Assembly (NCBI GenBank): GCA_008802785.1
Contig: VUYT01000020.1
Span: forward strand, 248,001-312,000
From: Symmetrospora coprosmae
Lineage: Eukaryota; Basidiomycota; Cystobasidiomycetes; Symmetrosporaceae
Length of the DNA stretch: 64,000 nucleotides
Direction of reading: 5' to 3'
The notes beneath the pieces were generated by a model, which ran no database searches, was not told where the DNA came from, and saw only the letters and a list, made by a program, of their open reading frames with translations. The first letter of the stretch is position 1, and the number at the start of each line of letters is the position of its first letter. Both the position numbers and the translations under genes were made by a program. Shown piece after piece: positions 25,622 through 37,933 of the stretch.

Positions 25622-27820
25622 ATGCAGCAATCCTCGTCATCTCACTTTCCAAGTCCCAGCTCTGGCTTCATCCCAACCCAAGACGAGGAGACGTTTCAGA
25701 GCGTCCTCGAGTCCCGCGTCAAGGCGCAGAAGCAGAAGCCGAGGCGCGCTTCAGCTGCTCTTGCGACAGCAGCTTCTTCCTCCTACAACGGGCAGACTAT
25801 GGATATGGCATTCTCAGGTGCCGACGGAGCGCCATACGCTGCTCTTATGGGAAGAAGCGACGACAAGGAGAACAGCGTCCCGCTCTCTCGCACATCGAGC
25901 ACGGCCAGCCTGAACAAGCCCGCAGCGTCACGCCGCCGCTCATCCGCTGCACACCCACTATCACCGTCCACCTCAAACAGGCGGTCCCGCCCAAGCAGCA
26001 TCAGCAATGCTCCCAGCCAGTACAAGTCATCCTCGCTGTCTGGCAGCAGGCGCAACTCGAGCTCGTACTCGCTCTCCGGCGCCAACAACGCAGCCACAGA
26101 TCGCTCGCCCTCGTTCTCCTCCCTACGTGCGAGCAGTAATAGCAGCAGCAGCGCAGAGTGCGTGCCTGCCTTCGCTAGAATGGCTCTTCCCTCCTCCGCC
26201 GAAGACTCTGCCCTCGAGGTGGACGACGGGGCAGATGGTGAGGAGGGCGACTCGTATGTCAGCAGCAAACAGCGGCGAACAGACTCTTCAGGGAGCGGCA
26301 ATGGGCAGAAGCGGAGCTCGAGGGAAGCGCATGCCATCAGCTGGCACAGCCGCGATCAGACGAACGACAACGCCTCGACTAGCCAATCCCGCAGCCGCAC
26401 TTCGAGCAAACGGAGTTCCCGCACAACGGAACGCCAAGCTCCTACTGCATCCGCAAGCCTCGGTTGGGACGACGAGGAGGAGGACGAATTCGAGCTCCAG
26501 ATAGATGACGATAACGACTGCTATCGGCGTCAAGACGGCGAGCACTTCAACCTGCCTCCAGTCACCATCCGCGACTTCGCTTTTCCGTCTACGGACCCGC
26601 GGCATGTCGGGGAGCAGCCACAGCCAGATCCGATCCAATTGCCAACCGCTGTCGGAGATGGCAATGGCGGCTGGCTTGGGCACGATCTCTCGGCCTCGGT
26701 GCTGAGCAGCTCGAGCTCGTCTTCCCTCTCTTCCTGTTTCACTCCCCCACCTTTCGGCTCCTTCGGCTTTGGCAACCCATATCACCAGCCTCAGCAGGGC
26801 AGTACCAGTAGTAGCGGGAACGGAGGCGGGCAAGACTGGTCACACTGGGGACAGACGGACCGCAGGCGTGGCAGCTCAGATGCCAACGATGACGACGACA
26901 TCACGCCGAGCTCGACGTCTCCTGCCAATGCACCACCTGCTGGGTCGTCCAAGTACTCCTGGAACTTTGTTACGAATCACACCGACTCGGCGGCCGAATC
27001 ATCGTCGTCTGGCCGGAGACGGCACAGCGGGCACCCAAGCCACGACGAGTCCATCTCGTCCTCGTCGGCAGCAACGACAATGCCGTCTGCGCTCATCGGC
27101 TCGGGCCTGCACATTGACGAGTTCGAGGAAGACTTCAGGGATGATGACGATGATGACAACGATGGTAGCTTTGACGAGGAGACGTCGCACTCCCGGGAGC
27201 GCCTAGATCAGGTGTCGCCGAGTCATCGGGGGCTGCTGTACCGCGCAGCGTACCCGTTCTCTGCAGAGGCAGCGCAGGAAATGACCTTGTGTGAAGGCGG
27301 TGCGTCTATTTCGCCGCCGCCACGATGAGCGCACATGTGTAGCTGAACATCTGGCTCCTCCCCATTCCATTGGTCCTGACCAGATCTCGTCCGAGTATGG
27401 GAACGGCTGAACGACGGCTGGGTCGTCGGCGGCAAGATCACGCTGTACGGCAACGGAGAGGAGCAAGAGACGGGCGAGAGCGGCCTCATTCCCGAGAACT
27501 ACCTCGTCCTTGCCGAGGACATGAAGGAAGCTGCGCTCGCTGCCGATGACGACGGTGCGGGCGACGTTGTCCCAGATGCCATTGGAGAGGTCCAGGCTGG
27601 GTCATCCTCCTCTCTTCGCTTTGAGAATGAGGATGACGACGACACGCAGACTATCCGGCCCCCCGCTGTGAATGCGGAAGAGATTGTCCCGCTCAAAGGC
27701 GGCGGAATCTCCGAGGAGAAGCGGGCAAGCGCTATCGAGCCGAGTATGCTGCTCACAGCCGGCAGCAATGACGGTTCATCAAGCCCAATCACCGTGCCCG
27801 CTGCAGCTGCAGTGGCGTGA
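25622..27820 (+). CDS. SH3-domain protein with long disordered N-terminus (Nbp2/Skb5-like SH3)
   Basis: Exons 25622-27299 and 27384-27820 give 704 residues. Residues 1 to about 540 are Ser-, Arg- and Asp-rich and disordered. The SH3 domain straddles the intron: RGLLYRAAYPFSAEAAQEMT, then LCEGDLVRVWERLNDGWVVG and the closing SGLIPENYLVLAE. The ALYDY-equivalent strand is AAYPF, and the conserved Trp and the Pro of the binding face are present. Nbp2 and Skb5 are adaptors that bring phosphatases or kinases to MAPK modules through a similar SH3, but the length and N-terminus differ, so the name is tentative. The C-terminal 110 residues are acidic. The Met at 25622 was chosen for its A at -3 and because similarity ends there. 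Confidence 0.7.
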
Positions 27821-28326
27821 CGACTCTCCTCTCGTCCGGCAGTCCTTCATTTGGCAGCTGCGCAGGATAGATCCTCTCTACATCCCTGGTTTCGATAGTT
27901 TCTTGAAAGTTTTGTGGGACAGGCGCGAGCGCCATCCCTGCTTGTCTGGCGCAAGCAGGCTTTAGTAATGTATATACAGGACAGAACTGCAAAGGAAAGC
28001 AGCGCCGCAGTGCGGTTGTTGGAAACTGAATATGCGGGCAGGCAGGCTGGATGTGTGTACATTGACGACGTTGCTGCTGCCGGATTGGCTCGTATGACGT
28101 ACAACAATGCCTTGATCGTGACGGAGGGAGGATATCTACAAGCGGTATGCGAGGGGAGATGCAGCAGGACGACAAGAACACCAAGTCTATGTGCTGATGC
28201 AATCGGATCGTGACTGGACAGTGGCTCGGGAAGGCGAGGCGATGGGCTCTGAACGAGGGAGCTGCCTGGCTGCTATACTGCCGATCCGCGCTTATCGGCA
28301 AGAAGGCACGTGCGAGGCTGGAATGC
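27821..28326. other. Convergent 3' intergenic region
   Basis: The region is 506 bp between two 3' ends, with no gene or repeat seen; it presumably holds both terminators. Confidence 0.5.
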
Positions 28327-29984
28327 TCACTTCGCGTCGCCAGCCGTCTCCTCCTCTCGTGTTTGCGGAGGGTAGTCTTGCGGGTGCGTGAGCTGGTTGA
28401 GATTGCGCATAAGCACCTCGTACCTAACGGTCGATCAGGGAGGGAGATATGGAGGGGCAGACGTCAGTTCGACGAGAACCCCCTTGGTGAGAATCATCGT
28501 CGACTCACGTGAGGATCGTCATTGCAGAGCTCGGCACCGTGCGCGTCAGGTTGACAGCGAGACCCCTGTAGAACCCTCTGAAGCCGTCGGTGCGCGCAAT
28601 GAGGCGGATTATGTCCATGATGCCCATGACTGTGCGTGGCTGCTTGCCGAATCCAGGCGATGTACCCTTTTGGCTGCCCCGCTGGATTTGCAGGCGCGTG
28701 CGGACGACCTCGTGCGGGTACGTCGTAATGCTCGCGCAGGCTTTGCTCAGCGAGGAGCATATGAGGATCTGGTGAGATGGAAGATTCTCCGTATCGCTCT
28801 CTGCCAGCGGGAGAGCGACGGAATGTGTGAGTACAGCTCTGTCTCCGCAAAGTCAGTCGATGCGAACGACCCGGCGCTGCCAACCCACGGTAGAGCGACT
28901 TGAGCTTTTCGTAGAGCGGGAACTGCACGGCGACGTGGATGACGCCAAACAGGGACGGGACGAGGCCCTTGTAGAAGGCGCGCCCGCCTTCTTCGCGGTA
29001 TATCTGCTTGATGGCGTCGTACGTATGCCGATAGCGCGGTCTATCCGGTTCTAGCGCTTGCGTCTGTGGGGGTATATTGACAGGCACACATCAGCCCACG
29101 GGGCAGAGGTGCAGCACAGCAGCGATAGCGATTTGTTGACGGGGCAACGGTTCCTCTCGCGACAAAGCGAAGAAAGCCGCCTCTGCGTCGCACTCACCAT
29201 GAAGCGCGTCTTTATCACCCAGAGCGGGTTGGTAATGATTGTCCCCGTTGCGCCGCCGGACATTGCTGCGATGACGTGCGCCGCCGGATCTTGTTGGCCT
29301 GTAGTCATTGCACAAGAGGGGTGCTCAGGGAACGTAGGGACTGGCAGCTTATTGGGATCCTTGCCGACTTACGCCCGCGCTTCTTTGCCAGCTCTGCCTT
29401 GACCCGGTCGTAGACTGTGAAATAGATTGCCCACGTTGGCAGGTAGCCGTATATTGTTGGTGCGAGACCTCTATAGAATCCTCGTGCGCCTTCAGTATGC
29501 CATATTGTCCGTATCGTGCCTGCAAGAGGGGGCAAATGCAGGCAGCATGTTAGGGTCAGCAGGCGCAGGTGACAGCCTGCCCGACTAGAAGAGTGCAAGC
29601 CAGCGCTATGGAGGACGCACCCATCATCCCTTCTGCCTGCGTGATGCTCCGTCCTGCCGCGCTCTCTGCCGCGCTGAAACCACCATGTGCCTGCAACCGC
29701 GTCTTTACGACGTCGAGCGGGCAGGTAAAGACGCTACTGATCAACCCGGCGCCTGCACCTGCAATCATGGATTCCGAGCCGGCGAGCAGGGTCCATCCTC
29801 TTCTGTTGTCGAGGTCAGAGAGCAGGCCTGCAGGTGCCCGCGCGGGCATAAGGTAGATAGCGAAAGAGCCGAGGCCGGCGGAAACAGGCAATCAGTCAGC
29901 CAGCATGTCAGAGCGCGCAAGGATGCCCCAGATGGACGCCGCTCTGCACGCACCTCGCATCGGGCCATGCGAGAATGAAGCCAT
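28327..29984 (-). CDS. Mitochondrial carrier, NAD+/pyrimidine-nucleotide type (Yia6/Ndt1-like)
   Basis: Seven exons (29984-29954, 29827-29621, 29519-29373, 29298-29198, 29063-28889, 28800-28509, 28423-28327) give 349 residues. Three carrier repeats are seen, with signatures PLDVVKTRLQ, PLWVIKTRFM and PHEVVRTRLQ. The Trp in the second signature is typical of the branch carrying NAD+, folate or pyrimidine nucleotides, and the order of blocks (IYGYLPTWAIYFTVYDRVKA, GLVPSLFGVIHVAVQFPLYE, YRGLAVNLTRTVPSSAMTIL) follows yeast Ndt1/Yia6. The role would be cofactor import across the inner membrane. Exon 1 is short and the frame is open up to an ATG at 30293, so an N-terminal extension of about 100 Ser/Pro-rich residues is possible. 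The exon 5 donor is GTGGGT. Confidence 0.87.
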
Positions 29985-30456
29985 CCCGGACGCGCCTCGG
30001 CTGCTATCGCCTGTGCTATCACTGCTATCCGGGTGGAGTGAGGGAGCGGGTTCCGGGCTTTCCTGCGCCTTCCTGGCGTGCTGCTGCGAGCAAGGCGGAT
30101 GGACGGGAGGCGTCGTCGGTGTGCAAAGCGAGCGACTGTGCTGCTCTGTATCCGGTGTTGGCGTCGTATATGTGTGCTGGATTCCGAGAGAGGCTCTGCA
30201 GGACGGAGACGGCGAGCGAGCGAGCGAGCAGACGGGAGAAGCGTGACTGACTGACGAGAGGGCTAGGGGATGCCTTCTCGACATTACATTCATCGCAAAG
30301 AGAACATTGCAGACTTGTATACATCACACCTCGGCCGTACCACAAGGCTGCGCTCTGTGCTCATCAGCCAGTCCAAGTCAGACGGCCCCGTCGGAGCTGC
30401 TGTGACAGCCTGCGGAGTCCGGCGGTGGCTGCTGCTGCTGCTGCTGCAAGAGCAGG
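29985..30456. promoter_or_regulatory. Divergent promoter between carrier and RPD3
   Basis: The interval is 472 bp between divergent starts. It includes the possible N-terminal extension of the carrier and a short (GCT)n run at about 30429-30446 just before the RPD3 ATG. Confidence 0.45.
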
Positions 30457-32889
30457 ATGGAGCCTGCCGGAGAGACGGCGCCCACAGGAGGAGCACGGCG
30501 GCGCGTCTCATACTACTATGATCCAGATATCGGGACATATGTGAGTGTCGTCGTGGCAGTGGAGGTGCTGCTGCCCTGTCTATCGCTGGCGTGCTGGCTG
30601 GCTCCGAGCTCCGAGCTGATGCCGGTGACTGCAGGCGTACACGATGTAAGGGCCATCCCGGGGCAAGGTCACTCTCCCTGCCTGATCCGCACACTGACGC
30701 TCTATCCTCCATGCTCTCCTGAACCAGGGTCCACCCCATGAAGGTGAGGGGAGAGCCGCCTCAGGGAAAGCAGGCTACCTGGACACGTCCCATCTCACCA
30801 ACGCGTTCTGCTCGTCCTGCACCCGCTTCTCCCGATTCTTCATCCCCCTACAGCCACATAGAATCAAGATGGCGCACAACCTCATCGTCAACTACGGCCT
30901 CGACAAAAAGATGGAGGTCTTGGTGCGTCGGCCGTCTGTCTTGTGGCAAACCCCTATCCAAAGTCAGGGACGACGAAGAGAGAGAAGCTCACGCGCGTTC
31001 CTGTACTGTACGCAGCGCCCCAAGCGGTCCACCCCTTTTGACATGACGTCCTTCCACACGGACGAGTATATCGACTTCCTCCAGCGAGTCTCGCCCGAAT
31101 CAGTTGACGAGCTCACGGGCAAGGGCACGCGATGTGAGCTAGTGCTCGGCGATGCATGCATGCCACCCTGTCACAAACTAATGCAGTTTGAATTGTTCCT
31201 TGCATCCCAGTCCTCATCGGAGAAGACTGCCCGGCATTCGACGGCCTCTTTGAATTCTGTTCCATCTCTGCCGGCGGATCCACGTCCGCCGCAAAGCGCA
31301 TCAACTCGGGCCACACCGACATTGCCGTCAACTGGGCAGGTGGCCTGCATCACGCAAAGAAGAGAGAGGCGTCAGGATTCTGCTATGTGAACGACATTGT
31401 TCTCGGCATCCTCGAGCTCCTAAGGTGCGGACTTGCCCAGCGACACGCTGCGCATTGCCTGTCGGGAGGAGACGCTTGACGTCCGTAGTTCTTGCTCCGC
31501 AGATGTCACGCGCGGGTTCTCTACATTGACATCGATATCCACCACGGCGATGGAGTGGAAGAGGCATTCTACAGCACAGACAGAGTCATGACGTGCTCGT
31601 TCCACAAGTTCGGAGACTACTTGTGAGCACTACAGTTTGCTCAGAGTTTCAGCGCCATTAGAGCAGGCGCTAATGTTCCATGTCGATTGTCCGTTCGGTA
31701 GCCCCGGCACTGGCGACCTGCACGATGTTGGCATTGGCAAAGGCAAGAACTACGCCGTGAACGTGCCGCTGAAGGATGGGATAGACGACGAAACATACAA
31801 GAGCATATTCCGGCCTGTGCGTCGACATGTCCAGTGATGGCAAGCCTGATGTCCAACATGCTCACACCGCGTCTTTTTCGCGTCTGACTCAACAGATCAT
31901 CCAGAAGATCATGGACTGGTATCGGCCAGGAGCGGTCATTCTGCAGTGTGGAGCCGACTCGTTGGCGGAAGACAAGCTGGGCTGCTTCAACCTCTCCATG
32001 CGAGGTGCGACTGGTCTTCCTTCACCCAGTGTCGGGTGTTGTAAGGACTGACGGTTGATATGTCCTGTACACTTCAGGACACGCGGACTGTGTCCGCTTT
32101 GTGCGAACATTCGACGTCCCCGTCATTGTCCTTGGAGGGGGCGGCTACACGATACGCAATGTCGCTCGGACCTGGACGTACGAAACGGGTGTCTTGCTAG
32201 GCGAGGAGCTGCCACCGTATCTCCCATTCAACGAATACTTTGAGTACTACGGCCCCGAGTTCAAGCTCGACGTGCCCAACAACAACATGGACAATCAGAA
32301 CTCGAAAAAGTACCTCGACGGCATCCTGTGAGCGTCCCTTCCCTGCCCAGACTACGCCTGCCAGCCCGCTGATCATCAATTTTGTGCAACCCGCAGCGAA
32401 TCCGTCACGCGGCAACTTGGCAGCATGCCCTTTGCGCCGAGCGCGCAGCACCACCAGGTCCCGCACGACATTTCCGACGACGACATGGGTGAATCGGACG
32501 AGGAGCTCGAGACGCGCATCACGCAGCGGCAGCGGGATCTGTTTGTTGGGCGGTACGGCGACACGCTGAGCGACTCGGAGGACGAAGAGCCCATCATGCT
32601 CAAGCGGCCGCCCCCGCCCCCGCTGATGCCCTTGCCCGGCGGCACGGCGGCATGGTCGGGCGCAGCGCCTGGCATCGGCGCGGGCCAGGCGGGGGCCGGG
32701 CAGTCACAGCCGAATGGGAATGGCAAGCGGCCACGGAGGATACTGCCGGAGGAACGGCTGTCGCAACAGCAGCTCGTCGCGCAAATGCGGGCGAGGCAGG
32801 AGGAAGAAGCGGCGGCGGCTGCTCATCACAATGGCGGGCACCTGAACGGCAGAGGTGGCAAGCCAGTCCGCTCGTTCTTCCCTCCTTAG
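30457..32889 (+). CDS. RPD3: Class I histone deacetylase (Rpd3/HDAC1 type)
   Basis: Eleven exons (30457-30540, 30635-30645, 30728-30743, 30854-30922, 31016-31133, 31211-31424, 31503-31622, 31702-31816, 31896-32004, 32078-32327, 32397-32889) give 532 residues. Rpd3 is the zinc-dependent catalytic subunit of Sin3 corepressor complexes. Seen: [33 protein letters not shown], the catalytic AGGLHHAKK His pair, [17 protein letters not shown] with the zinc ligands, [23 protein letters not shown] and [14 protein letters not shown] with the catalytic Tyr. Exons 2 and 3 are only 11 and 16 nt. They produce YAYTMVHPM where the family normally has YxYGxGHPM. The C-terminal 120 residues are an acidic, then Gln/Ala-rich tail. 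Confidence 0.97.
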
Positions 32890-33393
32890 GACCCGCTCAT
32901 ATGTATTTGCGCATTTGTAGTACGGGTGTGCTAGCAAAGTGCTTGTATTGTATCTAGAAATGTACCTTAGCAGACAGATACGACGCAGATCCGGCGTAAG
33001 AAGGTGGGGAGCGGGCTGCATCCCTCTAGCGACGCAAGTAGACCCACCTCAAGCGCAAACACAGGCGGAACAGGCGCACAGCATCCCATGCCTGCTCAAC
33101 GCTCGCTGACCTAAGTTATGAAAGCGGTGCGCCCTGCCCCTGTCCCTGTGCCTGGGACTGGCGATCCCGCTCTGTCGATCGCTTCTCCGCTCGGGTTTGT
33201 GCCTGGGTACGTCACTCGCTTCTCTGGAGCAGAGAAAAGGGGGAACTGAAGCTTCGGGAGCCACGCAGAGATGCGCTTGCCTTCGCGCCGACCGTTCATC
33301 TTTGCCCAATCTCGAAGACTGACGCATATCCCACGCAGCTGCAGCGTACTGCCCCCTCCCTCCGGATCCTCCAGCTTCACGACCACATCCAAG
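32890..33393. other. Intergenic region RPD3 to SDR
   Basis: The region is 504 bp. The SDR frame is open from about 33271, giving 41 extra residues if an earlier ATG were used, but these look like leader sequence. Nothing else seen. Confidence 0.45.
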
Positions 33394-34803
33394 ATGGGAG
33401 ACAAGCCGGTCACCGCGTACCCCAACTATGAGCCCAAGCAGCAGCAGCAGACGCTGCCTGGGAGTGAGCGTTCACTTGAGCCCAACGCGGAGCCAACCAA
33501 GCTCGAGCGATGGGACGAGGAGGGCAAGCCCTACCTGGCCGAGTACGTTGGCTCTGGCAAGCTGAAGAACAAGAAGATCATCATTACCGGTGGAGACTCT
33601 GGAATCGGCAAGAGCGTGGCCAGTGAGGCAGAATCGGAACACACGGACAGGGATGCGTACCGAGAAGGAATGCTGATACTCAATCGCTGCACTCGCAGTC
33701 TTTGCTGCACGAGAGGGCGCCGACTTGACTATCTCGTACCTCCCGGAGGAGCAGGAGGAGTGAGCTGCCTACGCCTTGAACGCGCAAGCGTGAGGACGAG
33801 CCCAGACTGACAGATGTCGCCAACGACAGCGCCGAGGATGTCAAGAAGGCCATCGAGAAGGAGGGCCGCCAGTGCCTCCTCGTCCCAGGCGATCTCCGCG
33901 AGGACGCCAACTGCAAGGCTGTCGTCGACAAGCACCTCGAGAAGTACAAGACACTCGACGTCCTCATCAACAACGCGTCCAAGCAGATCCAGGTCCCGGA
34001 CATTGCCGACATTGAGCCGGACAACGTTCGCTCGACGTTCCACTCGAATATTGTCGCAATGATCGTCCTCACCAAGTACGCAATCCCGCACATGAAGCGC
34101 GGCTCGAGCATCGTCAACTCGACCTCTGTCACGGCTTACAAGGGTGTGTGGGAGCTCACGAAGAATGGTGCGGTCGGGTTGAGCTAATCTCTTTCGGCTT
34201 TTTAGGAAGCGCTGCTATGCTCGACTACTCTGCGACCAGTGCGTTTCTCCGATAACCTGCGCTTGTGCAGGCCTTACGGGTCTCTTTTCGCTGATGCGTG
34301 TACACTTATCGTAGAGGGAGCCATCTGCACCTTCACGTAGGTCCTCCCTTCCAGCGACACCGGGTCGTGCTTTGAGGCTGACTGCTTTCCTTGATTCGCA
34401 GCCGCTCTCTCGCTGTCCAGGTCATGCCCAAGGGCATCCGAGTCAACGCTGTGCGTATAGTTATCGTGCAGCTCGTCTGTGGGTTGCGACTGACCTGATC
34501 CGGCTTGTAATCACAGGTCGCGCCCGGACCCGTCTACACGCCGCTGCAGCCGGCATCGAGGTCTGGCGAGCAGATGGACGGCTGGGGTGTTGGGGATATT
34601 CCTCTCCACGGCCGTGTCGCGCAGCCGGCCGAGCTCGGGTCCGCCTACATCTTCCTGGCCAGTGCAGACTCCAACGTGTGAGTGGTCGACAGGTGTGACA
34701 CACGCCAGGCGATATTACGTACGGCTAATGCTGCTACTCAACGCGCTCTAGGATGACTGGCAACACGGTGAATATCAACAGCGGACAGTGGGTCGGTTCG
34801 TAA
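33394..34803 (+). CDS. Short-chain dehydrogenase/reductase (glucose/ribitol dehydrogenase-like)
   Basis: Eight exons (33394-33622, 33699-33759, 33806-34143, 34206-34238, 34315-34336, 34402-34450, 34517-34677, 34752-34803) give 314 residues. It is a classical SDR with an N-terminal extension of about 50 residues: cofactor loop ITGGDSGIGKSVA, then FAAREGADLTISYLPEE, the NNAS strand (DVLINNASKQIQVPD), catalytic Ser in SIVNSTSVTAYKG, YSATK active-site motif split by an intron, and VAPGPVYTPL. The YLPEE segment and the extension match the subgroup that includes bacterial YghA/GsiB-linked and plant seed-maturation glucose/ribitol dehydrogenases; the substrate is not known. Several exons are very short (22-61 nt). 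Confidence 0.9.
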
Positions 34804-34933
34804 GGTTTGTCTGTCTCCAGAACAGCCCAGCCGTCGATATCACAAGCGAGGCCGATCAAAGCGCCATAAATACTTGTATCTTTAGACGAGACGCGACGGT
34901 TGCTAGCAACAACAAGCAGACTTAGACGCACAG

Positions 34934-36662
34934 CTAGACATGATACAACGGCAGGATCTTGCTCAACTTGACGCGCGACCTGCACAGCGGACATTCTGGC
35001 TTCTCTCTGGTCCACGCCACGATACACGTATAGCAGAAGCAGTGCCCGCACTCGGTGGCCGCAGGATCCTTCCGCGGTCCCAAGCACAATGTGCACCTCC
35101 TTGCCTCAACAGGCTCGAACTCCTCTTCGGCCTCTCCGGCAGCTCCGGAAGACGGGTCTTCCGGGTCAAACAGAAGCGCCGAGATGGGTTCCCCATCGAC
35201 GAGAGCGGGCTGTCGCTGTTTGTGCTCGTGCCCAGCTCCTTCTAGCTTCTCCTTCACTTCCTTCTCTGCCTGGCGCGCCGCTTCCTTCGCCTGTTTCCGC
35301 CGCCGATACGCGTATGCAAGCAGCCGCACGCCCAGTTGCACCGTCATGAGGACGCCGAGCACCTCATACGACGGGGGCTTGGCTCCTTCGGCCTTGTTCT
35401 GCATCGAAAGGTAGCGCACACCCAGGAGACGCTTCGAGACCTGGTAGTACCGGCCGACGAGGTAGAAGACAGCCAGGTGGATGGCGCGCAGGTGCTCGTC
35501 GAGCAGCGACTCGAGGTGCGGCAGCTCGATGCTCGAGAAGAGCGACGCGAGGGGCAGGCGAGAGGTGACTGGCTGGACTGATGAAATCGGTGCGGGCGCG
35601 GGCTGTGCAGCGACCGCTCGAGCAGGTTCGTCGGAGAAGAGATTGTCCTCGTCTGCCGTTGTCGTCGAGTCAAAGAGGACCTGCGCATCCGTAGGCACTC
35701 GTTCACGCAGGGCATCAGAAGCACGAGATGCAGCTATCCGGCGCTTGATCTGGCCGTATGCTTTTGCGAGAAAGTAAGGCGCGAGGATGTGCGAGAAGAG
35801 GAGGAGTGAACGCGTCTGACATCGGAGGCGCCAGTCAGCTGTGACGCCCCGGGAATGGCATTGACCCTTTGCAGCTCGACACGCACCAAGAGAGTCGGTA
35901 TCTTTCGCGTGCGGGAGCTGTACTGGAGGATGTCGACGTATTCCTCCCCGAGCGTCTGACTGCCTGAGAGACCCGATAGCAATGCTCGCCACCGTCAGTT
36001 TCATATTTCCGCGCAGGAGGGCAGAGGAACCCTTACCCACCGAGCAGCGTTGTGAGACCATAGTACGCAATCTGGCTGGCCAGCCCGACCTCTGTGCTGA
36101 ATGTCTGCAGCCACCGCGTGCCTGGGGACGCATGTGGTAGCCGGAACAGCCGGAAGTCAGCGCCCATCCAGCACACCTCATGATACTCAACGCATAGCCA
36201 GCAGGCAGCGCACCGAATAGTCCTCTGACGACTTCTTCTAGCTGATCCGTGAGCTGCAGCAGGTAGTACAGGTCCTTCTGGTTGGCCCGGACTGGCCAAA
36301 GGGTGCACATACGGCGTGATCAGCTTGCGGCTCTCCCTGGTCGCTGCAAACGCAGGTCAGCCGACAACCGACTCACTGATTTCTGGCTGAGCAGCCTGCG
36401 CAAAGAAGGGCGCAACATAGCGAGGTGGAGCTGCGATGGACGCCGCTGGTCGACCTTGCCGCTGCTGCTGCTGCTGGGGGTGGTCCAGCGCCGTCGAGCC
36501 GAGGTTCCCTCTGACCTGTTCCGCGTCTCGAGCGGGAGGGCGAGCAGCTGTCACGCTGGCATTTGGTACGCTGGATGCGCCATTCTCTGTCACTCCTGCA
36601 GACGCAGGCGCAGGCGCAGGTATTGGCAGAGCAGTGCTATGCCGTCCACCGTCTTCACCCAT
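34934..36662 (-). CDS. PEX10: Peroxisomal RING-finger E3 ligase Pex10
   Basis: Exons 36662-36377, 36343-36309, 36277-36214, 36121-36037, 35959-35887 and 35815-34934 give 474 residues. Pex10 with Pex2 and Pex12 ubiquitinates the import receptor Pex5 at the peroxisome membrane. Seen: a Pro/Ala/Gln-rich N-terminus, PRYVAPFFAQAAQPEI, KDLYYLLQLTDQLEEVVRGL, LASQIAYYGLTTLLGG, QTLGEEYVDILQYS and two later membrane segments. The C-terminus is a C3HC4 RING: CTLC, CGHCFCYTC and CPLCR, ending LPLYHV. The donor before TLGEEYVDI can be read two ways that differ by one codon. All residues expected for zinc binding are present. Confidence 0.94.
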
Positions 36663-36932
36663 CTTGTGACACGGTCGTCCTGCAAGAAAGAGCCTCGCGG
36701 TCAAGACAAGCAATGAAGTAACATCAACCAAGCAAGGATGAGCAACGACGATTGAAAGTGACGATCGCACTAATGGTGTGTAGGAATTGCTACAATGAGC
36801 ATCGTCTCGCATTTCGTTAAAAGCTTCGCACCTCATACTGCCCGCCTTTACAAACTTGCACTGACGCCCTGCCTCAGGCTGGCGAGGCCTGACCTCCGAA
36901 ACTCTTGATCGCTTACAGCCTTGGCCTTCTTG

Positions 36933-37933
36933 TTACTGCGACTTCTCCTGCATCTGCTTAATCTTGACGCTTTCTCCCTGGCGCATGACACCAACAGCGT
37001 ACTCGTAAACGAGGCTGCCTCCGAGGTACGCCGAGTACAGGAAGAGCGGGAGGACGGCCGCCGAAGCGTAGGCGTTCAGCTTGGGCAGAGCCAGGTCGGG
37101 CGACATTGCTCGCTTGTAGAAGTTCCAAGAAGCGATACCGACTGCGGAACACCACGAGTCTCGGTCAGCCCTGTTTCCCTGGAACAGCCGCACCCTCCCG
37201 ACCGCGGCAGAAAGGGTTAGAGACCCACCCGTAATGTCATTCATGCTGGCATGCGTGATGGTCGTCTTGAGCTTGGTCGCTGCTATGTCGTCCTTGTCGC
37301 CTGCATAAGCGTCCTTGAGCGCGACCATCCATCCGCCCTTCTGCTTTGCCTGCCCCTCCCACATCCCGTAAAGCTCGGACAGCCCGGTCGCGATAGACAC
37401 GACGGATAGCGCAATGCCGGCGGCGTTCATGTAGTGCGACATGGGCGAGATCATGCTTGCCGTCGGAATAACACGCGAGAGCAGACCCTTGGCTGGGTTG
37501 GCATTTTGCGGAAAGACGCCCGGCGTAAAGCGCTGCAGGGTGTCGAGCGTGAAGGCGCCGGTGAGGAAGGCGATGGGGAAGTGCACGGTAGATGGGTGGA
37601 TAGGCTGCGTGGTCATGTAGAGCGTATTAGTATTGCGGGCCAGATTGTGGCGGCCGGCAAGACGCAGCGAGCCGGGCGACCTACATGGCTGAGCTCGATA
37701 GGCGTTTGGCCCATGCCAGCGGCGCTCTGTCAAGCGGGAAGTAAGGTGTGGTCAGCCTGCTGTTCGCCTTTGCGCACTCTGCCTGCCTGTCGAGCCCAGC
37801 ACACAGCGCGGTGGGCCATGGTTGCCCCTGTCGATCCCCCTGGCACGCCTACGAGCGGGGCAGTGGAGGGATCCCGAGGTGGAGGAGAATCCCCACTCAC
37901 AACGGTGTCTGCAGTCTTCTTGATGGTATCCAT
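36933..37933 (-). CDS. DUF2231-like integral membrane protein
   Basis: Exons 37933-37901, 37726-37685, 37604-37229 and 37141-36933 give 219 residues. The core begins HPIHPSTVHFPIAFLTGAF, which matches the opening His-Pro motif of DUF2231 membrane proteins, and is followed by three further hydrophobic segments (around ISPMSHYMNAAGIALSVVSI, SWNFYKRAM and VLPLFLYSAYLGGSLVYEYA). The C-terminus is short and Lys/Gln-rich. No enzymatic role is known for the family; a membrane-bound redox or transport accessory role has been suggested for bacterial members, but nothing here decides it. The gene is in tandem with PEX10, 270 bp upstream of its start. Confidence 0.75.
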
